Positions 60,427 through 64,000 of a stretch of 64,000 nucleotides of DNA are shown one piece after another; within the stretch, counting starts at the first letter, position 1, and each line of letters starts with the position of its first letter. The DNA is taken from NCBI GenBank assembly GCA_049680625.1, contig JBAUID010000190.1:89314-153313 (forward strand), read 5' to 3'. The notes below the pieces were generated by a model that saw only the letters and a program-made list of their open reading frames with translations, had not been told where the DNA came from and searched no databases. This DNA comes from JAUIAI01 sp049680625 (GTDB lineage Bacteria; Pseudomonadota; Gammaproteobacteria; Burkholderiales; Burkholderiaceae_E). A program made the position numbers and the translations under genes.

Positions 60427-61818
60427 ATGGAAAACAACAACTCTGCCCTTGAAGGGCAACACGCCTTATTTGCCTTGTCGCCACTGGACGGGCGCTACCA
60501 GACGCAAACCGAATCCCTTGCCCCGATCTTCTCAGAAGCCGGTTTTATGCGCCACCGTCTGCAAGTGGAAGTGGCCTGGCTAATTGCGTTGTCGGATGCC
60601 GGTTTTGAAGAATTCAAAGCGCTGAGCTCAGCAGCCCGAGCGCGGTTACTTTCACTGGTTGATGATTTTGATGCGACCAGCGCCGCCCGTATCAAGGCTA
60701 TCGAAAGTAAACTCAATCATGACGTGAAAGCGGTTGAGGTCTTTATGCGTGAGGCTTGTGCCGGCCATGTTGAACTTGAAAAAGCGGTCGAGTTCATTCA
60801 TTTTGGATGCACTTCGGAAGATATCAACAACACATCACACGCCTTGATGATCAGCACGGCGCGCGACACCGTGTTGATGCCGTCCTTAAGAGCAATTGCC
60901 GTGCGTCTGCGCGAAATTGCTCACGAGTTGGCCGATGTCCCGATGCTAAGCCGTACCCATGGTCAAACCGCATCACCAACCACGATGGGCAAAGAAATGG
61001 CCAACGTGGTCTACCGGCTTGAGCATGCGATCGAAGCGATAGAAAAGGTGCAGATTCTCGCAAAAATGAATGGTGCGGTGGGTAACTACAACGCCCACCT
61101 TGCTGCGTATCCCGAGACCGACTGGCAACGCTTCAGTGAAAGAGTCCTGACTGGCCTTGGCCTGGCGGTGAATCCGTATACGATACAAATTGAACCGCAC
61201 GACTATATGGCTGAACTGTTCGACGCCGTTAGTCGCGCCAATACCATTTTGCTCGATCTGGACCGCGATATCTGGGGCTATATTTCGCTGGGTTACTTCA
61301 AGCAAAAGCTCAAAGACGGCGAAGTTGGTTCATCCACAATGCCGCATAAGGTCAACCCAATCGACTTCGAAAACTCTGAGGGAAATCTTGGACTGGCCAA
61401 TGCAGTGTTGCGTCACCTGGCGGAGAAACTGCCAATATCACGCTGGCAGCGAGACCTAACCGACTCCACCGTGCTCAGGAATGTCGGGGTTGCCTTCGGG
61501 TATTGCTTGTTGGCCTACCGCTCGTGCACAAAAGGACTCAACAAACTAGAGGCTGATCCGGCGCGTATGGCGGCAGATCTTAACAGTGCCTGGGAAGTGC
61601 TTGCAGAACCGGTGCAAACCGTCATGCGCCGCTACGGTATGGAAAACCCGTACGACAGGCTCAAGGCCTTTAGTCGTGGGCGCGCCATTGGCGAGGCAGA
61701 CTTGTCTGCGTTCATTGATTCGCTAGTCGAATTACCCGAGGCTGAACGCCAGCGCTTAAAGCAAATGACTCCGACGAGCTATACAGGGCTTGCTGCGACC
61801 CTGGCGCGCCAGATCTAG
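60427..61818 (+). CDS. purB: Adenylosuccinate lyase
   Basis: A 463-residue fumarase/aspartase-superfamily enzyme that removes fumarate from SAICAR and adenylosuccinate in purine synthesis. It has the N-terminal LSPLDGRYQTQTESLAPIFSEAGFM pattern (cited as LSPLDGRYQ), EFIHFGCTSEDINNTSHAL, PMLSRTHGQTASPTTMGKEMAN and the signature GSSTMPHKVNPIDFENSEGN in which Ser is the catalytic residue of the flexible loop. Length and composition match the long gammaproteobacterial type. It is probably monocistronic, with weak ribosome site before ATG 60427. Confidence 0.97.
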   Translation: MENNNSALEGQHALFALSPLDGRYQTQTESLAPIFSEAGFMRHRLQVEVAWLIALSDAGFEEFKALSSAARARLLSLVDDFDATSAARIKAIESKLNHDVKAVEVFMREACAGHVELEKAVEFIHFGCTSEDINNTSHALMISTARDTVLMPSLRAIAVRLREIAHELADVPMLSRTHGQTASPTTMGKEMANVVYRLEHAIEAIEKVQILAKMNGAVGNYNAHLAAYPETDWQRFSERVLTGLGLAVNPYTIQIEPHDYMAELFDAVSRANTILLDLDRDIWGYISLGYFKQKLKDGEVGSSTMPHKVNPIDFENSEGNLGLANAVLRHLAEKLPISRWQRDLTDSTVLRNVGVAFGYCLLAYRSCTKGLNKLEADPARMAADLNSAWEVLAEPVQTVMRRYGMENPYDRLKAFSRGRAIGEADLSAFIDSLVELPEAERQRLKQMTPTSYTGLAATLARQI

Positions 61819-61881
61819 CAGGCGGTTGCCGATTACCAGTCATTTGATGTTATAACGGCAGCGCCGTCGCAGGAGGATTGG

Positions 61882-62421
61882 ATGTTGCAGCGTTATAACG
61901 GTATGGCGATCCTGTTGCACTGGCTGATTGCCATCTTGGTGATTGCTGGTTTTTTGTTAGGCGTCACCATGGTCGATATGAAATTCTCGCCGACCAAATT
62001 GCAATATTTCTCCTGGCATAAATGGATCGGCATCACCGTATTTATTGCGGCCTTGATTCGTATCGCCTGGCGCCTGACCCATCAACCGCCGCCACCGTTG
62101 CCGGGGCAGCCCGACTGGCAATTGCGTATCGCCTCAATCACCCATTTGATGTTGTACCTGTTGCTGATTGCCGTGCCCTTAACCGGCTGGTTATACAGTT
62201 CGGCAGCGGGGTTTAAAACCGTCTACTTTGGTTTGATTCCTATTCCTGACTTGATTGCCAAGTCAGCACAATGGAAAGACGGCTTAAAGCAGCTTCACTG
62301 GGCGCTAAATAGCTTGATGGCAGCGCTGGTTGTTGTGCACGCCGGCGCGGCAATGAAGCATCAGTTTATCGACAAAGATAAAACCCTTGCCCGCATGTTG
62401 CCGGGCCGAGAACAATTGTAA
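61882..62421 (+). CDS. Cytochrome b561
   Basis: A 179-residue four-helix diheme protein. It opens with MLQRYNGMAILLHWLIAIL, then HKWIGITVFIAALIRIAWRL, ITHLMLYLLLIAVPLTGW, and LHWALNSLMAALVVVHAGAAMKHQFI. The His residues in LHWL, WHKW, THLML and VVHAGAAMKHQF are the expected heme b ligands of the YodB/CybB family. It carries electrons between quinones and periplasmic partners. AGGAGGATTGG sits right before the ATG. It is followed by a YceI gene 34 bases on, a pairing that recurs in proteobacteria. Confidence 0.93.
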   Translation: MLQRYNGMAILLHWLIAILVIAGFLLGVTMVDMKFSPTKLQYFSWHKWIGITVFIAALIRIAWRLTHQPPPPLPGQPDWQLRIASITHLMLYLLLIAVPLTGWLYSSAAGFKTVYFGLIPIPDLIAKSAQWKDGLKQLHWALNSLMAALVVVHAGAAMKHQFIDKDKTLARMLPGREQL

Positions 62422-62455
62422 TAAATCTGGCCGACACGCGGTCATCGAGGAAAAA

Positions 62456-63043
62456 ATGAAACGAATTGTCCGGTCAATAAATGGGTTTTTGGCTACGGCT
62501 ACGATGTTCAGTGCCGTGCTCTTATGCGCTGGTGATGTGAATGCTGAGCCAATAAAAATTGATAGCGCCGCGAGCACAATCGTGGTGCAATTTCGGCAAA
62601 TGGGGGTTGCTGTCGACGCGCAGTTTAACAAGATCCGCATTGATGCCCAATTCGACCCGGCAGATGTGGCGTCGGCGCGTGCGAGCACGGTAATAGAAAC
62701 GGCTAGTTTTGACTTTGGCCCAGGCGCTGAGGAGTACAACGCAGAAGTACAGGCACCAGACTGGTTTGATAGCAAACAATACCCGACGGCCAGCTTCGAG
62801 GTAACCGGGGCTCGCGACGATGGCAATAACAAGTACGGGGTAATCGGAAAACTCACGCTCAAAGGTGTGACTAAAGAAATTGCCGCGCAGTTCATGCTGA
62901 CGCAAGAGAGCGGCAAGACCATCTTGCAAGGCCAGGTGCCGATCAGCCGCCTGGAATTCAACATTGGTCAGGGTGAGTGGAAAGACACCGCAATCGTCGA
63001 AGACAAGGTGATTGTGAAGTTCCGAATTGTTGGTACCCGTTAG
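62456..63043 (+). CDS. YceI-family periplasmic lipid-binding protein (copy 1)
   Basis: A 195-residue protein with a signal peptide (cleavage after VNA, about residue 28) and the YceI beta-barrel. Segments match: IKIDSAASTIVVQFRQMG, VDAQFNKIRI, ASARASTVIETASFDFG, APDWFDSKQYPTASFEVTG and LTLKGVTKEI. The family binds isoprenoid-type lipids. The start is ATG 62456, preceded by CGAGGAAAAA; a longer frame to 62387 lies in cytochrome b561. It forms a unit with cytochrome b561 and a second YceI gene. Confidence 0.92.
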   Translation: MKRIVRSINGFLATATMFSAVLLCAGDVNAEPIKIDSAASTIVVQFRQMGVAVDAQFNKIRIDAQFDPADVASARASTVIETASFDFGPGAEEYNAEVQAPDWFDSKQYPTASFEVTGARDDGNNKYGVIGKLTLKGVTKEIAAQFMLTQESGKTILQGQVPISRLEFNIGQGEWKDTAIVEDKVIVKFRIVGTR

Positions 63044-63077
63044 TTGGTATCCGCGGGTAATAGATATCCAACCACTA
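63040..63077 (+). terminator. Imperfect hairpin after the first YceI gene
   Basis: TTAGTTGGTATC (from 63040) pairs imperfectly with GATATCCAACCACTAA (63062-63077). It begins at the stop codon and is followed by an A/T-rich stretch without a clean T-run. It may weaken transcription into the second YceI gene or stabilise the message. Confidence 0.3.
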
Positions 63078-63156
63078 AAATTTCAATCGATCATTCAGGG
63101 TCGAATACCCACGACTGATCAGACACTTCAATTTTAATCAGACCGGGAGTCTCCCT

Positions 63157-63735
63157 ATGAAGACCATTACATCCGCACTCGCAGTTACAGCATTTAGCAC
63201 TCTGACCTTTGTCTCTGGCAACGTTGTTGCTGCTGATTTTGTCATCGAGTCCAACCATACTTACCCGTCGTTCCAAGTGCCTCACCTGGGTATTTCCTGG
63301 TGGCATGGCAAATTCAACAAGACAAGCGGGACGCTTACTTATGACGCAGTCGGAAAATCCGGCACCGTTGATATAATAATCGACGCGTCAAGCATCGATT
63401 TTGGCAACAACAAGATGAATGACCATGCCAAGACTGCTGATTTCTTCAACGTGGCCGAGTACCCGAACGCGACTTATAAGGGAAAAATGGTTTTCGAAGG
63501 AGATACGCTAACCGCTGTCGATGGAGAGTTGACCCTGCTGGGCAATACTAAGCCAGTGAAACTAACTGTAGAAAGTTTCAAATGCATCATGCATCCGATG
63601 CTGAAAAAACAAGCCTGCGGCGCCCAGGTTGTTGGCTCTTTCGACCGAAACGACTTTGGTATGTCCAAGTACGCTAAGGGAGATGCCGGCATGGTGAAGC
63701 TGAGCATTCAGGTTGAGGCAATTAAGGCAAACTAA
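63157..63735 (+). CDS. YceI-family periplasmic lipid-binding protein (copy 2)
   Basis: A 192-residue YceI protein with signal peptide (hydrophobic LAVTAFSTLTFVSGNVVA, cleavage after VAA near residue 25). The barrel reads DFVIESNHTYPSFQVPHLGISWWHGKFNKTSG (cited as TYPSFQVPHLGISWWHG), VDIIIDASSIDFGNNKMNDHAKTADFFNVAEYP (cited as NKMNDHAKTADFFNV) and LTLLGNTKPV. It has a Cys pair (FKCIMHPMLKKQACG) not found in copy 1. The ribosome site lies in GGGAGTCTCCC, a small palindrome ending one base before the ATG. About 110 bases separate it from copy 1, so it may have its own promoter. Confidence 0.93.
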   Translation: MKTITSALAVTAFSTLTFVSGNVVAADFVIESNHTYPSFQVPHLGISWWHGKFNKTSGTLTYDAVGKSGTVDIIIDASSIDFGNNKMNDHAKTADFFNVAEYPNATYKGKMVFEGDTLTAVDGELTLLGNTKPVKLTVESFKCIMHPMLKKQACGAQVVGSFDRNDFGMSKYAKGDAGMVKLSIQVEAIKAN

Positions 63736-63794
63736 ATTGGGCAGGGTTCAAGACCAGCTACACTTTGGGGTGACAACAATTGCCGGACCAGATA

Positions 63795-64000
63795 ATGAAC
63801 GCCGTTCCCGCTCAAGCAGCCCAAACTTTTCTTAAGCATCATCCGACCATCCGCTTTGTCGGACGGTCGGTTGCCGCGGTTTGCATAGCCGTGGCGCTCG
63901 GTTCCTGCCAGACTGCTTATTACGCGGCCATGGAAAAAGTTGGTTTTGAGAAACGCGATATTCTGTCGAACCGGGTCGAAGACGCCCGGGATGCCCAGGT
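63795..64000 (+). CDS. DUF2959-family lipoprotein, 5' part
   Basis: From ATG 63795 the frame runs open to the window edge for 68 codons. The N-terminus has a hydrophobic signal segment and lipobox LGSC (Cys38), followed by TAYYAAMEKVGFEKRDIL and RVEDARDAQ. This strongly resembles the DUF2959 proteins, whose members usually continue as a long coiled coil. Function unknown. It is 59 bases after the second YceI gene. The rest lies outside the window. Confidence 0.82.
   Translation, partial: MNAVPAQAAQTFLKHHPTIRFVGRSVAAVCIAVALGSCQTAYYAAMEKVGFEKRDILSNRVEDARDAQ

Overview
The window is a contiguous piece of a bacterial chromosome, most likely from a gammaproteobacterium. The evidence is a single-chain glycine decarboxylase, a three-subunit proton-translocating transhydrogenase, an mnmA/purB neighbourhood, an EpsF/EpsG-type exopolysaccharide locus, GGDEF/EAL proteins and YceI with cytochrome b561. 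No tRNA, rRNA, CRISPR array, transposase or phage gene was seen. Coding density is high and most genes sit in short, often translationally coupled operons. The species cannot be named from the sequence.

Layout. 1-123: start of a PduO-type cobalamin adenosyltransferase, leaving the window on the left. 358-1770: FAD-linked D-lactate dehydrogenase-like oxidase. 1843-6352 (minus): gcvH-gcvP-gcvT behind a tandem glycine riboswitch (about 6405-6632). 6830-10782: divergent glcD-glcE-glcF, followed by a beta-lactamase-fold protein that has lost all its catalytic motifs and by fumarylacetoacetase. Glycolate oxidase makes glyoxylate, one transamination from glycine, so this half of the window looks like a C2/C1 salvage block.

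13.6-20.1 kb: a small unknown protein, an MliC-like lipoprotein, a large GGDEF-EAL protein, and a minus-strand operon of a COG3671-like membrane protein, a lipoprotein, alkB and a CodA-type deaminase. The deaminase has Cys where E. coli CodA has the Asp that excludes 5-methylcytosine, and its start overlaps the stop of alkB by 4 bases. I consider this pair the most interesting functional hint in the window.

21.4-38.6 kb (minus): an exopolysaccharide locus with initiating sugar-phosphate transferase, WecG-type transferase, EpsF, EpsG, Wzy/ligase, GT-C transferase, beta-helix protein, two duplicated GT1 enzymes, GT2, gmd, fcl and a Wzx-like flippase. A plus-strand 2OG-Fe(II) oxygenase interrupts it. 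Downstream lie a trans-sulfuration PLP enzyme, an unknown exported protein, a spherulin-4/GH135-like protein and a degenerate GGDEF membrane protein. CRP-like palindromes lie upstream of epsF and gmd.

43.4-54.3 kb: NERD-helicase, a DUF35/thiolase-like pair, gluconokinase, a lipoprotein, a pnt operon with an EamA transporter, and mnmA. A perfect 23-base palindrome lies just upstream of pntA. 54.3-64 kb: an RND efflux pair, an FMN-dependent glutamate synthase-like protein, purB, cytochrome b561 with two YceI proteins, and the start of a DUF2959 lipoprotein leaving the window on the right.
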